8,164 bases of DNA from Gammaproteobacteria bacterium (GTDB taxonomy: Bacteria; Pseudomonadota; Gammaproteobacteria; Chromatiales; Chromatiaceae). The notes beneath the pieces are model-generated. The model was not told the origin of the DNA and did not search any database. It saw nothing but the letters and a program-made list of their open reading frames with translations. The translations under genes and the position numbers were made by a program. The DNA lies in the NCBI GenBank assembly GCA_019136395.1, contig JAGVUH010000569.1, positions 1 through 8,164 on the forward strand, given 5' to 3'. Below are positions 1-7,175 of this stretch, one piece after another. The stretch's first letter is position 1. The number at the start of each line of letters is the position of its first letter.

Positions 1-558
1 GGAGAGGATGCGGGTGTAATCGAGCTCGATGCGCGCCTTGGCCAGATCGGCCTCGGCCACCTTGAGGTTGGCCTGCGCCTCCTTCATGGCGGCCTGGGCG
101 TCGTCGTACTGCTCGCGGCTGGTGCCCTTGCTCTTGAGGAGATCGGCGTAGCGGTCGGCCTTTTGCTCGGCCCGCTCCAGGGTGGCGCGGGCGCGGAGCA
201 GGGCGGCCTCGGCGCTATCCCGGGCCGCCTCGAAGCGGGCGGGATCGATGAGATAGAGGGGGTCGCCGGCCTTGACCTGACTGCCCTCCTGGTAGTCCCG
301 GGACTTGATGATGCCCCCGACCTGGGGCCGGATCTCCGCGATGCGGAAGGGCGCCGTGCGGCCCACCAGTTCCACCGTCAGGGTCGCCGGCTCCGCCGCC
401 AGGGTGATGACGCCCACCTCCGGCGGTGGCATCTGCCCGCCGGGGCCCCCGGGTCCGCCGCCACCCCCCGGAGCGCCGCCCTGACCACAGCCGGCAACCA
501 GAAGGGTGGCGCAGAGACCCGCCAGTGGCAGGATGGCGTGAGCGTGGCGGGAACCCAT
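1..558 (-). CDS. RND efflux periplasmic adaptor lipoprotein (AcrA/MexA type), 3' end outside window
   Basis: The first 186 codons of a membrane fusion protein that links an inner-membrane RND pump to an outer-membrane channel in the periplasm; it continues beyond the left edge. Visible: a lipoprotein signal peptide with lipobox V-A-G-C and the lipidated Cys at residue 24, a Gly/Pro-rich tether (about 25-42), the first beta strands, then a lipoyl half-motif around RPQVGGIIKSRDYQEGS and AGDPLYLIDPARFEAA (about 92-123), followed by an alpha-helical hairpin rich in Ala, Glu and Lys, and the start of the return strand ELDYTRILS. This order matches AcrA/MexA. The start is set by a strong AGGAGG 6 nt upstream of the ATG. 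The pump gene would be expected downstream, outside the window. Family assignment is firm; substrate cannot be told. Confidence 0.93.
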   Translation of the reverse strand, partial: MGSRHAHAILPLAGLCATLLVAGCGQGGAPGGGGGPGGPGGQMPPPEVGVITLAAEPATLTVELVGRTAPFRIAEIRPQVGGIIKSRDYQEGSQVKAGDPLYLIDPARFEAARDSAEAALLRARATLERAEQKADRYADLLKSKGTSREQYDDAQAAMKEAQANLKVAEADLAKARIELDYTRILS

Positions 559-595
559 GAGATACCTCCTGGCAAGGCAGGGCAGGACTGGTTTT

Positions 596-611
596 GAATG
601 AACGTTTATTC
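596..611. promoter_or_regulatory. TetR/AcrR-type operator palindrome
   Basis: GAATGAACGTTTATTC is a 16-bp inverted repeat with a single mismatched pair. Its core resembles operators of TetR/AcrR-family repressors, which commonly control RND efflux genes. It overlaps the -10 element and probable start site of the adaptor gene. The regulator is an inference: no tetR-like gene is in the window. Confidence 0.6.
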
Positions 612-637
612 TACGCGCCGGGTCGCGGGTGGGTAAA
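608..637 (-). promoter_or_regulatory. Probable sigma70 promoter of the efflux adaptor gene
   Basis: Read on the minus strand, TTTACC (632-637, 4/6 to TTGACA) and TAGAAT (608-613, 5/6 to TATAAT) are separated by 18 nt. Transcription would start near 600, leaving a leader of about 40 nt before the adaptor ATG. The -10 box overlaps the palindrome at 596-611, the arrangement expected for repression. Confidence 0.55.
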
Positions 638-730
638 TCCCCGGCCGCGGGATGCCCCCGGTCCCCCCGGCGGGAGCGGTAAGGAGAATGTCATTCAACG
701 GTCATCAAATCTTAATAAACACCGCCTATT

Positions 731-763
731 TTGACTGGCCCCGACGCTTTCGTCGCGAGTCAA
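731..763. other. Nested inverted repeat (hairpin)
   Basis: Outer arms TTGACT (731-736) and AGTCAA (758-763) enclose perfect inner arms CGACG (742-746) and CGTCG (751-755) around a CTTT loop. A wider alternative pairs ATTTTGA (728-734) with TCAAAAT (767-773). There is no T-tract after it, so it is not a clear intrinsic terminator. It sits just before the four-cysteine reading frame and includes that frame's upstream stop. Confidence 0.4.
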
Positions 764-805
764 TAATCAAAATCTGGAGCGGATGAAGCGGCGCTGAAGA
801 AGCAA

Positions 806-985
806 ATGGCTGAAGCCTGCGCCCCCTTGTTCGCCTCGGGTGGGGCCTGCGCGGACCTGGCCAAGGGCACGCGCAAGTGCACCCGGCAGAACGTCGCCAA
901 GGGCGGTGACGCCTGCGTCGCGTTCGAGAAGGCCAACAAGGAATTCTTCGACGCCGGCATGAACGATCCCATCATCAAGAAGTAG
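806..985 (+). CDS. Small four-cysteine protein, possibly a 5'-truncated remnant
   Basis: Encodes 59 residues from ATG 806, with Cys at 5, 15, 25 and 37 and an Ala/Lys-rich, helix-prone sequence ending in NDPIIKK. I do not recognise the family. Codons are strongly G/C-ending like the real genes nearby, so it has been under coding selection. The frame stays open upstream to 767 and reads GADEAALKKQ before this ATG, which looks like the continuation of a mature secreted domain. A TAA at 764 blocks any longer start, and no signal peptide or good ribosome site is present (only a weak GAAG-rich stretch). Regularly spaced cysteines would fit a periplasmic protein, so the lack of a leader suggests loss of the 5' end. 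The alternative is a short cytosolic protein from ATG 806 or CTG 794. Confidence 0.45.
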   Translation: MAEACAPLFASGGACADLAKGTRKCTRQNVAKGGDACVAFEKANKEFFDAGMNDPIIKK

Positions 986-1125
986 TGGGAGTCACGATCC
1001 ACCGAAGGGAAGAGAGCCCGCTTGCGGTGCGGATGACCTCGCCCGATCTGGCGACCTGGTCGAGGTCTCCCGCCGCCGCAAGGCCCCACCCCGACGAGGC
1101 CCTCTCAACCTGACGTTGGGCTGAT

Positions 1126-1155
1126 GCCTGGTTGGGTTTGACACCCCAGCCAGGC
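1126..1155. other. Strong hairpin between the Cys-rich frame and the kinase gene
   Basis: GCCTGGTTGGG (1126-1136) pairs with CCCAGCCAGGC (1145-1155) over 11 positions with one G-U pair and an 8-nt loop. It could end transcription from the left, but no T-tract follows on the plus strand. The right arm shares the 13-mer CCAGCCAGGCCCT with another hairpin at 7176-7197. Confidence 0.45.
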
Positions 1156-1369
1156 CCTCGACACCCGTCCCCCGCGGTTTTCCCGTCCCGATCTCCCTGC
1201 CTTCAGATGCCCTGGCCTCACCCTTGATTTGGCCGTCAGGGCGCTACACTATCTCTCTCGCGCCACGGTTCTCGGCGAGTCTCGCCGTCATCACCACGAC
1301 GTCTCCGTGAGTCTTCCCGCCGTTGGGGTTGCCCATCACCTTCCGTCAGCACTGACTGACTTGGCCGAT

Positions 1370-1385
1370 TCACCCCTAGGGGTGA
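1370..1385. promoter_or_regulatory. Perfect 16-bp palindrome, probable operator
   Basis: TCACCCCTAGGGGTGA is a perfect inverted repeat with no central spacer. It abuts the -35 element of the probable promoter of the hybrid kinase gene, a place where an activator or repressor would bind. I do not recognise it as the site of a particular regulator. Confidence 0.5.
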
Positions 1386-1414
1386 TGACAGGGGGTGCGC
1401 CGGATAGGTAAAAA
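1385..1414 (+). promoter_or_regulatory. Probable sigma70 promoter of the signalling operon
   Basis: ATGACA (1385-1390, 5/6 to TTGACA) and TAAAAA (1409-1414, 4/6 to TATAAT) are 18 nt apart, with the -10 inside an AT-rich block. Transcription would start near 1421, giving a leader of about 94 nt before ATG 1515. The match is moderate and rests on position as much as on sequence. Confidence 0.4.
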
Positions 1415-1514
1415 TTAAGTTAAATAAATTGCTTGGTTGGTCCGTTTCTGGACCGCCAGCCCTGTCCGAGTTGCGCCGTCCACTCATCGGGACCACAACC
1501 AGAGAAACCCAATC

Positions 1515-4500
1515 ATGGACCCGCCATCATCGCCACCGCTTACGCCCTCGGCGGAAGGCCTTCGCCACCTCGACGAGGCGTCTCTCCCGGGCCAGTTGCC
1601 AACCCATGTGGTCGGCATTGGCGCCTCGGCGGGGGGGCTAGAGGCCCTGGAACGACTCTTTCGTGCCATGCCCGTCGATTCCGACATGGCCTTCGTCGTC
1701 ATCCAGCACCTGTCCCCTGATTTCAAGAGCCTCATGGATGAGCTCATGGAGCGTTTCACCCGCATGCCCGCGATCCCGGTGCATGACACCCAGGTGGTGC
1801 GGCCCAACATCATCTATTTGTTACCCCCGGCCAAGGACATCATCATCCAGGGTGATCGCCTCATCACCCGCGACCGTGCCAAGGACGGCTCCCTGGCGCT
1901 ACCCATCAATACCTTCTTCCGCTCCCTGGCCGCCGCCTGGGGGGAGCGTTCGGCGGGCATCATCCTCTCCGGCACCGGTTCCGACGGCAGCGGCGGGCTG
2001 CTTGACATTCACGAGGCCGGCGGCCTGGTGCTGGTGGAATCCCCCGAGTCGGCACGCTTCGATGGCATGCCGCAGAGCGCCATCAACACCCGTTGCGTGG
2101 ACGCGGTCCTCATGCCCGAGGACATGCCCGAGATCCTGATGGAATTCGCCGCCGATCCGGAGGCCCTGCGCGCCATGCTGCGCGTGCGCCATGAGGAGGG
2201 GCCGCTCCGGGGCATGCCGGCGATCCTGGACCTGCTCCACCGGGCCTACAACATCGATTTCGCCAGCTATAAGCCGACCACCATCACCCGCCGCATTGCC
2301 CGGCGCCTGTCCCTGGACCTGAGCGACACCAATGTCGAGGACTATGCCCGGCGCCTGGCCAGCGATGCCAATGAGCTCAACCTGCTCTACAAGGACCTGC
2401 TGATCGGTGTCACCCGCTTCTTCCGTGATCCCGAGGCCTTCGAGATGTTGCGGGACCAGGTCATTCCCGCCATCCTCGACCAGACCCCGCCGGGTCAGGA
2501 GGTGCGGGTCTGGGTCTGCGGCTGCTCCACGGGCGAGGAGGCCTACAGCCTGGCCATCCTCTTCCACGAGGCCTTCGCCCACCAGGGGCGGGCACCTCTG
2601 ATCAAGGTCCTGGCCACCGATCTGCATGAACAATCCGTCCAGGTCGCCTCCGAGGGCGTCTATCGCGAGGAGGCCCTGACCGAGGTGCCGGAGCGGCTAC
2701 GCCCCGCCTATTTCGAGGCCCTGGGCGAGGGCCGCTGGAAGGTGCTGCCCCCGCTGCGCCAGTCCCTGGTGTTCTCGGTGCACAACCTGCTCAAGGACCC
2801 ACCCTTCACCAAGATCGACCTGGTCAGTTGTCGCAATCTACTCATCTACCTGCTGCCCAACGCCCAGGCCAAGGCCATCGCCAACTTCCATTATGCCCTG
2901 CGCCTCAACGGCACCCTCTTCCTCGGTGCCAGTGAGTCCCTGGGGAGCCTGACGGACGAGTTCGAGACCCTGGATCGCCAATGGAAGCTCTATCGCAAAC
3001 ACCGTGAGAGCCGCGCCCTGACCATGCTGCGGGCGCCGCTGGATCAGGGCCTTTATCAGCGCCCCCGGGGCATGACCTCCACCGGGGTGCTGCTCAATCG
3101 CATCTACGACGCCCTTCTCGATCGGTTCATTCCCGCGGGTTTCCTGGTCAACGACCAACACGAGATCCTGCACATCTTCGGTGATGCCGCCCGCTTCCTC
3201 ACCCCCCGCCCGGGTCGCTTCAATGGTGACCTCCTGACCCTGCTGGCCAGCAACCCCCTGAGCCTCGCCCTGACCTCGGCCCTGCGCAACTGCGCCAAGC
3301 AGGGCCAGCCGGTGACGGTGCAAAACCTGACCGTCAAGGGGGGGGAGGGCCGGGAGGAGCGCCTGGAGGTACGGGTCGAACCCTTGGGCGATCGCGCCAC
3401 CGGGGGCCCCTGCTACGTGGTCCTGCTCAACGAGGAGCGACCGCCGGTACCGGTGACCGAGTCCTCCCCGGTCTCGCACGATTTCAGCGTCGGCGCCGAG
3501 GTGGCGGACTACATCCGCGAACTGGAGCTGGAACTGCAACGCGCCCGGGAGTCGGTGCAGACCACGGTCGAGGAGCTGGAGACCAGCAACGAGGAGCTCC
3601 AGGCCACCAACGAGGAGCTCCTCGCCGCCAACGAGGAGCTGCAAAGCACCAACGAGGAACTGCATTCGGTCAACGAGGAGCTCTATAGCGTCAACGCCGA
3701 ACACGAGCTCAAGATCGAGGAGCTGAACCGGGCGACCAGCGATCTGCGCAACCTGATGCAGTCCACGGATACGGCGACCATCTTCATCGACGGCGACTAC
3801 CGCGTGCGCCTGTTCACCCCCCGCGCCACCGAGGTCTTCAACCTGCTGCCCCAGGACATCGGTCGTGACTTGCGCCACTTCCAGTCCATCCGCCCCGACC
3901 GCGACCTGTTCGAGGATATCCGCGGGGTCCTGGACAGCGGCGTCGGTATCGAACGGCAGCTCAACCTGGGCGAGGAGACCAGTTTCCTCCGGCGCTGCAT
4001 GCCCTATCAGAACGTTCAGGGCAAACGGATGGGCGTGGTCATCAACTACGTCGATACCAGCGGTATCAGCCGGATGCATCGCCAGCTCGACGCACTCCAG
4101 CACCACTCCGAGCAGGTCAGCCGCGCCCACCGGGCCATGAGCGAGTTCCTGGCCAACATGAGCCATGAGCTGCGCACCCCCCTCAATGCCGTTATCGGCA
4201 TGGCCTATCTCCTCGGCCAGACGGAACTGACCACGGATCAGCGCGAGCAACTGACCACCATCCAGGTCGCCAGCCGCAGTCTCATGGCCATCATCAACGA
4301 CATCCTCGACCTGTCGAAAATCCAGGCCGGGGCCATGCAGCTCGACCTCCGGCCTTTCAGTCTCACGGCCCTGCTGGAGGAGATCCTGCAAATGTTCCGG
4401 CCCCTGGCGGCGGAGAAGCAGCTCGCCCTGGAGAGCCGGGTTCCCGAGGAGGAGCTGCCCCCGCTTCTGGAGGGGGATGCGCTGCGCATCAAGCAGATCC

Positions 4501-6074
4501 TGGTCAACCTGGTGAACAACGCCCTCAAGTTCACCCACCAGGGCGGGGTCATCCTGGAGGCGCGTCTCCTGGAACGGCGCGAGGCGGAGGTCAAGATCCG
4601 CGTCAGCGTGCGCGATACGGGGGAGGGCATCCCGCCCGAGGTTCAGGAGCGGCTGTTCCAGCCCTTCACCCAGGCCGATGCCTCCATTACCCGCCGCCAT
4701 GGGGGGACGGGGCTGGGCCTCTCCATCGTCCGCCAGTTGACGGAACTCATGGACGGTCAGGTGGGGCTGGAGAGCCAACCCGGTAGCGGCAGCACCTTCT
4801 GGGTCGACCTGCCCCTGGGCGTCGTGGAGGCCGATCAGCCCATCGCGGTGGCTCAGTCCGCCGAGGTGTCTATCATGGCGGGCCGGTCCGCCGGGGGTGA
4901 CCAGGATGGCCCGGGCCATGGCCCCGGTCGAGAGGGTTCCGACTCCTGCCTGGCCGGGGCGCGGGTACTGGTGGTAGACGACAGCCGCATCAACCTGGAT
5001 GTCAGTCGCCGCATCCTGGAGCAGGCCGGCGCCAGCACTACCCTGTGCGAGAACGGGGCCGAGGCCCTGGCCTGTCTCCGGGCCTATCCCGAGGTCTTCG
5101 ATCTGGTCCTGATGGACGTGCAGATGCCGGTGATGGACGGCTACGAGGCGACGCGCCGCATCCGCGACGAACTCGGGCTGAATCTTCTGCCCGTGATCGC
5201 CCTCACCGCCGGCGCCTTGGTCACCGAGCGTGAGGTCGCCATGGAGGCTGGCATGACCGCCTTCCTGACCAAGCCCCTGGACCCGGCCTCCCTGGCCCAG
5301 GCGCTGCGGCGGTATCTTGACCTGCCCTCGGCCGCGCCTGAGTCCGCCGCCTTGCCCTCGTCATCGGCCAACCCAGGCCCAGTCAGCCCGGCGTCCTCGG
5401 CCGCGGCCTGGTCCTGGCCGGTCATCCCGGGCCTGGATGATGACTGGGCGCGTGAGCAATTCGCGGGTGATCGGGACTTTTACCAGGGCCTCATTGGTCG
5501 CTTTGCCGAGCGGTTGGAGGCTCTCCTGCCCGAACTCCAGACTCCGTGCGCGCCGGGCGACGCGGAGCTGGCCAAGACCCTCCATCAAATCCGGGGCCTG
5601 GCGGGCAACCTGGGCGCCAGGGACCTCGCGGAGAGTTTTGGGCAACTGGAGGAGGCCCTCCAGGGGGGCGACGTGGAGCCTCCGCCCGGCTTGAGGGCCG
5701 CGGCCCTGCGGCATGCCGAATCCCTGTTGACGGCGATCGCGACCTGGCGGGCGGGACAACCGGAAACGGAGCGCCCGGGGAACGCGGAGGGCCCCGTTCA
5801 GGCCTGGGATGATCCCCGGCTCCTGCCCCCGCTGATGGCCCTGGAGGAGGCGCTCAGACTGCGGCGCTTCAATGCCAAGCGCGCCAGCAAGGCCATCGAA
5901 ACGCTGGTCGCGGGGGGTGGACTGGCCCAGGCCTTCGCCCCCGTGGCGGCGGCGGCCGAGCGTTTGCGTTTCCCTGAGGCCTGGACGCACTTACAATCTC
6001 TCCCTCCATTCACTCGGGATGAGACCCAGGGAGAAGCCAATGCAAAATCGTCCCCGGATTCTGATCGTCGATGA
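1515..6074 (+). CDS. CheB-CheR-PAS-PAS hybrid histidine kinase with REC and Hpt domains
   Basis: A 1519-residue soluble signalling protein without membrane segments or signal peptide. CheB methylesterase (about 30-212): catalytic Ser38 in GIGASAGG, His65 in QHLSP, Asp157 in GTGSDG; the usual N-terminal receiver of CheB is absent. CheR methyltransferase (about 235-500): TRFFRDP, SAM motif [11 protein letters not shown] (335-345), Asp369, and SCRNLLIYL (438-446). A PAS-like domain (about 525-650), a coiled coil with five NEEL heptads (663-745) and a second PAS (746-850) lead to HisKA with His884 in SHELRTP, then HATPase with N-box near 998-1002, DTGEGIP (1034-1040) and HGGTGLGL (1062-1069). Receiver: Asp1155/1156, phospho-acceptor Asp1201, Lys1253. 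Hpt: His1357 in [13 protein letters not shown], then a helical tail. ATG 1515 is preferred over upstream TTG 1437 because the intervening residues are non-conserved and an AGAGAAA lies before 1515. It probably phosphorylates the overlapping REC-GGDEF protein. The signal sensed and the methylation substrate are unknown. Confidence 0.93.
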   Translation: MDPPSSPPLTPSAEGLRHLDEASLPGQLPTHVVGIGASAGGLEALERLFRAMPVDSDMAFVVIQHLSPDFKSLMDELMERFTRMPAIPVHDTQVVRPNIIYLLPPAKDIIIQGDRLITRDRAKDGSLALPINTFFRSLAAAWGERSAGIILSGTGSDGSGGLLDIHEAGGLVLVESPESARFDGMPQSAINTRCVDAVLMPEDMPEILMEFAADPEALRAMLRVRHEEGPLRGMPAILDLLHRAYNIDFASYKPTTITRRIARRLSLDLSDTNVEDYARRLASDANELNLLYKDLLIGVTRFFRDPEAFEMLRDQVIPAILDQTPPGQEVRVWVCGCSTGEEAYSLAILFHEAFAHQGRAPLIKVLATDLHEQSVQVASEGVYREEALTEVPERLRPAYFEALGEGRWKVLPPLRQSLVFSVHNLLKDPPFTKIDLVSCRNLLIYLLPNAQAKAIANFHYALRLNGTLFLGASESLGSLTDEFETLDRQWKLYRKHRESRALTMLRAPLDQGLYQRPRGMTSTGVLLNRIYDALLDRFIPAGFLVNDQHEILHIFGDAARFLTPRPGRFNGDLLTLLASNPLSLALTSALRNCAKQGQPVTVQNLTVKGGEGREERLEVRVEPLGDRATGGPCYVVLLNEERPPVPVTESSPVSHDFSVGAEVADYIRELELELQRARESVQTTVEELETSNEELQATNEELLAANEELQSTNEELHSVNEELYSVNAEHELKIEELNRATSDLRNLMQSTDTATIFIDGDYRVRLFTPRATEVFNLLPQDIGRDLRHFQSIRPDRDLFEDIRGVLDSGVGIERQLNLGEETSFLRRCMPYQNVQGKRMGVVINYVDTSGISRMHRQLDALQHHSEQVSRAHRAMSEFLANMSHELRTPLNAVIGMAYLLGQTELTTDQREQLTTIQVASRSLMAIINDILDLSKIQAGAMQLDLRPFSLTALLEEILQMFRPLAAEKQLALESRVPEEELPPLLEGDALRIKQILVNLVNNALKFTHQGGVILEARLLERREAEVKIRVSVRDTGEGIPPEVQERLFQPFTQADASITRRHGGTGLGLSIVRQLTELMDGQVGLESQPGSGSTFWVDLPLGVVEADQPIAVAQSAEVSIMAGRSAGGDQDGPGHGPGREGSDSCLAGARVLVVDDSRINLDVSRRILEQAGASTTLCENGAEALACLRAYPEVFDLVLMDVQMPVMDGYEATRRIRDELGLNLLPVIALTAGALVTEREVAMEAGMTAFLTKPLDPASLAQALRRYLDLPSAAPESAALPSSSANPGPVSPASSAAAWSWPVIPGLDDDWAREQFAGDRDFYQGLIGRFAERLEALLPELQTPCAPGDAELAKTLHQIRGLAGNLGARDLAESFGQLEEALQGGDVEPPPGLRAAALRHAESLLTAIATWRAGQPETERPGNAEGPVQAWDDPRLLPPLMALEEALRLRRFNAKRASKAIETLVAGGGLAQAFAPVAAAAERLRFPEAWTHLQSLPPFTRDETQGEANAKSSPDSDRR

Positions 6075-6939
6075 CGTCCCCGAGAACATCGAGGTGCTGG
6101 GGGAGATCCTGGGCGACAATTTCGACCTTCAGTGCGCCTTTTCCGGCCCCGAGGCCCTCGAACTGGCGGCGGACCTGCCGGATCTCATCCTCCTCGATGT
6201 CCTGATGCCGGGCATGGATGGCTTCGAGGTCTGCGCCTGCCTCAAGGCGGATGCGGCCACGGCGGAGATCCCGGTCATCTTCATCACCGCCAAGAACAGC
6301 CCGGAGGCGGAAATGGCGGCTTTTGAAGCCGGCGCCGTGGATTTCATCACTAAGCCGGTCAATCCCGTCACGGCGCGGGCGCGCATTCAAACCCATCTCA
6401 CCCTGAAACGGCAGAAGGACCTGCTGCGGGCGCAGGCCATGGTCGATGGCCTCACCGGGATCGCCAACCGCCGCTTCTTCGACGAGCGCCTGCTGGCGGA
6501 ATGGCGGCACCTCCAGCGCCACCACCGGCCCCTGGCGCTCCTCATGATCGACATCGACCATTTCAAGGCCTACAACGATCATTACGGCCACCAGGCTGGA
6601 GACAATTGCCTGCGGCGGGTGGCCACGACCCTCGAAGCTGGCATGCTGCGCGCCCATGACCTGGCGGCGCGCTATGGGGGCGAGGAGTTCATCTGCATGC
6701 TGCCGGAATGCGATCTGGCGGGCGCCATCAGCAAGGCGGAGGCCCTGCGCGCGGCGGTGGCGGCCCTGGAGATCCCGCACGCCGCCTCACCCACCAGCGC
6801 CCAGGTCAGCCTGAGCGTCGGCGTGGCCGCCACCATCCCCTCCCTCCAGACGCTCCCCGATACCCTGGTCGCCGCCGCCGACGCTCAGCTTTACCAGGCG
6901 AAGGTGGCGGGCCGCGATCGGGTTTGCGCGGCCCCCTGA
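6040..6939 (+). CDS. REC-GGDEF response regulator, diguanylate cyclase
   Basis: A 299-residue protein expected to make c-di-GMP from two GTP when its receiver is phosphorylated. Receiver domain (about 6-122): Asp11/Asp12, phospho-acceptor Asp53 in LLDVLMPGMDG, Thr83, Lys105 in ITKP. A short helical linker leads to the GGDEF domain (about 135-299): DGLTGIANRRFF, DIDHFKAYND, active-site GGEEF at 213-217 and the inhibitory site RAHD at 204-207, five residues before it as in PleD, so product feedback inhibition is expected. ATG 6040 is chosen for the GGGAGAA before it; ATG 6019 is an in-frame alternative adding seven residues. The first 35 bp overlap the end of the hybrid kinase gene, indicating translational coupling and a cognate pair. 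Unlike PleD it has one receiver. Its targets are not in the window. Confidence 0.95.
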   Translation: MQNRPRILIVDDVPENIEVLGEILGDNFDLQCAFSGPEALELAADLPDLILLDVLMPGMDGFEVCACLKADAATAEIPVIFITAKNSPEAEMAAFEAGAVDFITKPVNPVTARARIQTHLTLKRQKDLLRAQAMVDGLTGIANRRFFDERLLAEWRHLQRHHRPLALLMIDIDHFKAYNDHYGHQAGDNCLRRVATTLEAGMLRAHDLAARYGGEEFICMLPECDLAGAISKAEALRAAVAALEIPHAASPTSAQVSLSVGVAATIPSLQTLPDTLVAAADAQLYQAKVAGRDRVCAAP

Positions 6940-6943
6940 CCGG

Positions 6944-6960
6944 CGCGCGCCCCGCGCGCG
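6944..6960 (+). terminator. GC-only hairpin after the diguanylate cyclase gene
   Basis: CGCGCGC (6944-6950) and GCGCGCG (6954-6960) form a perfect 7-bp stem around CCC, starting 4 nt after the cyclase stop codon. No T-tract follows, so it may pause polymerase or protect the 3' end rather than act as a classical intrinsic terminator. Confidence 0.35.
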
Positions 6961-7107
6961 TGAAAGCGTTAGCCTGAAGCACCCCAGCGAAATCCTTCAT
7001 CTTCCGGGGTGTGGCTGGCCCCTCATGAAAGTTAGCGCGGCAGACCCCAGCGGTGATTTCCATCTTTTCGGGTGTGGCTGACGGACCTCATGACGGTTAG
7101 TGTTGAC
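6958..7107 (+). repeat. Imperfect tandem repeat, period about 65 bp, two full copies and a partial third
   Basis: Copy 1 begins TGAAAGCGTTAGC at 6961, copy 2 TGAAAGTTAGC at 7026, and a partial copy 3 TGACGGTTAG at 7091, an offset of 65 each time. Within copies 1 and 2 ACCCCAGCG (6981, 7044) and GGGTGTGGCTG (7007, 7070) recur at offset 63, and CTCATGA recurs at 7022 and 7087. Each full copy can pair its ACCC run with its GGGT run: CACCCC with GGGGTG in copy 1, ACCC with GGGT in copy 2, which hints at a structured RNA. The block fills the first part of the 360-bp gap between the cyclase and cytochrome c4 genes. A related copy lies at 8035-8093. Confidence 0.7.
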
Positions 7108-7119
7108 TTATGTCATGGT

Positions 7120-7137
7120 CTGAATCCGAGTATTCAG
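7120..7137. other. Short inverted repeat upstream of the cytochrome c4 gene
   Basis: CTGAAT (7120-7125) and ATTCAG (7132-7137) are perfect inverted arms separated by 6 nt. A second small dyad, TGACTTATGTCA (7104-7115), lies just to its left. Either could be a regulator site for the cytochrome gene. A TTGACT at 7103-7108 has no acceptable -10 at normal spacing, so I do not call a promoter. Confidence 0.3.
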
Positions 7138-7175
7138 CTACGTTAGGCGGGCACTTCCCAGGCTGTAACGCGACT

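Larger units (their letters stand above)
986..1514. other. Long intergenic region before the hybrid kinase gene
   Basis: I find no convincing gene on either strand in these 529 bases. The region holds a strong hairpin (1126-1155), a 15-base palindrome CGGCGAGTCTCGCCG (1273-1287), a perfect 16-bp palindrome (1370-1385), a probable promoter (1385-1414) and an AT-rich block (1408-1430) that contrasts with the surrounding GC-rich DNA. A weaker promoter-like pair, TTGATT (1224-1229) and TACACT (1245-1250), has a spacer of only 15 nt. Confidence 0.6.

Noticed and set aside
688..786. 32-codon frame preceded by AAGGAG
   Set aside because: The AAGGAG is only about 1 nt from the ATG, too close for normal initiation, and the peptide has no gene-like features.
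760..1089. 109-codon minus-strand frame opposite the Cys-rich frame
   Set aside because: Composition is irregular and no ribosome site is evident; the plus-strand peptide has far better codon use.
1224..1250. Promoter TTGATT/TACACT
   Set aside because: The spacer is only 15 nt and a better placed pair exists at 1385-1414, so it is mentioned but not called.
1437..1514. Upstream TTG start extending the hybrid kinase by 26 residues
   Set aside because: The added residues look like translated leader, TTG is a rarer start, and ATG 1515 lies at a normal distance before the CheB domain.
3588..3698. 21-bp tandem repeat inside the kinase gene
   Set aside because: It reflects the NEEL heptads of a coiled coil known from CheB/CheR fusion proteins and not a mobile or regulatory repeat; its possible methylation role is treated as a finding.
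2838..4919. 693-codon open frame on the minus strand
   Set aside because: It is the antisense of the hybrid kinase gene, whose plus-strand frame has unmistakable CheR, PAS and kinase motifs. Long antisense frames are common in GC-rich genes.
5872..6039. Upstream in-frame ATG extending the cyclase by 56 residues
   Set aside because: The extension is the kinase gene read out of frame and is Arg/Pro/Ser-rich; the receiver begins just after ATG 6040, which has a good ribosome site.
6806..7063. Minus-strand frame that reads the tandem repeat as two similar peptides
   Set aside because: The similarity (KMEITAGVCRANFHE and KMKDFAGVLQANAFTR) follows from the DNA repeat. The rest is the antisense of the cyclase gene, and there is no support for translation.
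6958..7107. CRISPR array interpretation of the repeats before cytochrome c4
   Set aside because: The copies are contiguous and diverged, there are no unique spacers between identical repeats, and no cas genes are present.
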